From the NCBI GenBank assembly GCA_018263365.1, contig JAANXI010000119.1:1-7121 (forward strand): DNA of 7,121 nucleotides, given 5' to 3'. The position numbers were made by a program, and so were the translations under genes. Below the pieces are notes generated by a model. That model saw only the letters and a list, made by a program, of their open reading frames with translations, did not search any database and was not told where the DNA came from. This document shows positions 6,651-7,121 of this stretch, one piece after another; positions within the stretch are counted from its first letter, which is position 1, and each line of letters begins with the position of its first letter. This DNA comes from Fidelibacterota bacterium. GTDB taxonomy: Bacteria > Fidelibacterota > JAANXI01.

Positions 6651-7121
6651 TTAAGCCTTGCTCAACGCTTGTTCCAGGTCGGCAATCAGGTCATCTTTAT
6701 TTTCCACGCCAATAGAAAGCCGGACCATATTTTCCGTGATCCCCATGCGTCGCTGCTCTTCCGGTTCGATGTCAGAATGCGTCATGGTTGCCGGGTGTTC
6801 TGCCAGCGATTCGGTACCACCAAGGCTCACTGCGAGTTGAATCAGTTTCAGGGTGTTCAGGAATTTAAAGGCGGCCTCTTCCCCGCCGTCGATATCAAAT
6901 GAAATCATGGCTCCGGGCGATTTACACTGACGCTTATATATCTCATGCTGAGGATCGTCTTCAGATAAGTGTCCAAGATAGTGAACCTGTTGCACTTTGG
7001 GATGCTCTGCGAGGTAATCAGCGATGAATTTTGCATTTTCGACCTGTGATGTCATACGGAGTTTCAAGGTTTCGAGGCTCCGTAATAACAGCCAGCCGGT
7101 CCACGGCCCGCACATCGTTCC
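6651..7121 (-). CDS. Cys/Met-metabolism PLP-dependent (trans-sulfuration) enzyme, C-terminal part
   Basis: The frame is open from the window edge to a TAA at 6653-6651, giving 157 residues of a family normally near 380-400; the PLP-binding lysine is outside the window. The fragment starts just after that lysine region with GPWTGWLLLRSLETL, matching the family's LLRGLKTL segment. It continues through the small C-terminal domain: SPGAMISFDI, then SLGGTESLAEHPATMTH (Ser99 of the fragment), then VRLSIGVE (Arg134 of the fragment). In this fold that Ser and Arg contact the substrate carboxylate. Members include cystathionine gamma-synthase, cystathionine gamma- and beta-lyase, methionine gamma-lyase and O-acetylhomoserine sulfhydrylase. 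The visible part cannot tell these apart, so I give no gene symbol. It leads a minus-strand group with the RraB-family gene and possibly leuS. Confidence 0.93.
   Translation of the reverse strand, partial: GTMCGPWTGWLLLRSLETLKLRMTSQVENAKFIADYLAEHPKVQQVHYLGHLSEDDPQHEIYKRQCKSPGAMISFDIDGGEEAAFKFLNTLKLIQLAVSLGGTESLAEHPATMTHSDIEPEEQRRMGITENMVRLSIGVENKDDLIADLEQALSKA

Overview
The window holds two gene groups facing each other. The plus-strand group (1-3605) is the 3' end of a metallo-beta-lactamase-fold hydrolase gene, a large MscS-family mechanosensitive channel gene, and a two-helix RCK-domain potassium channel gene. These sit end to end or overlap, so they read as one operon. The minus-strand group (7121-3776, in transcription order) is the 3' part of a PLP-dependent trans-sulfuration enzyme gene, a short RraB-family gene 7 bp behind it, and leuS, separated from RraB by a 108-bp gap that carries two inverted repeats. 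The groups converge on a 170-bp intergenic stretch (3606-3775) in which I find no convincing terminator.

The organism is a bacterium of medium GC content. LeuRS has the bacterial layout in a compact form. A signal peptide probably ending before Gln-Ser, an RraB-type protein and the H-x-GHWYN form of the LeuRS HIGH motif would suit the FCB superphylum (Balneola, Calditrichota or Marinimicrobia-like lineages). That is an impression from protein flavour, not a phylogenetic result. Shine-Dalgarno sites are clear, and leuS probably starts at TTG.

The plus-strand pair suggests joint control of turgor: a tension-gated MscS-type channel for emergency solute release, and a ligand-gated K+ channel for K+ flux. 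The role of the linked hydrolase is unknown. In the minus-strand group a sulfur amino acid enzyme and a putative RNase E regulator are probably co-translated. leuS follows with a strong ribosome binding site and possibly its own promoter.

No mobile element, CRISPR array, tRNA or rRNA was seen, and most of the window looks like ordinary chromosomal housekeeping sequence. The points most worth a second look are the arginine in the K+ channel selectivity filter, a possible internal start for a free RCK domain, the tandem dyads ahead of leuS, and a well-placed ribosome binding site leading into an ATG-TAA minimal ORF behind the K+ channel gene.
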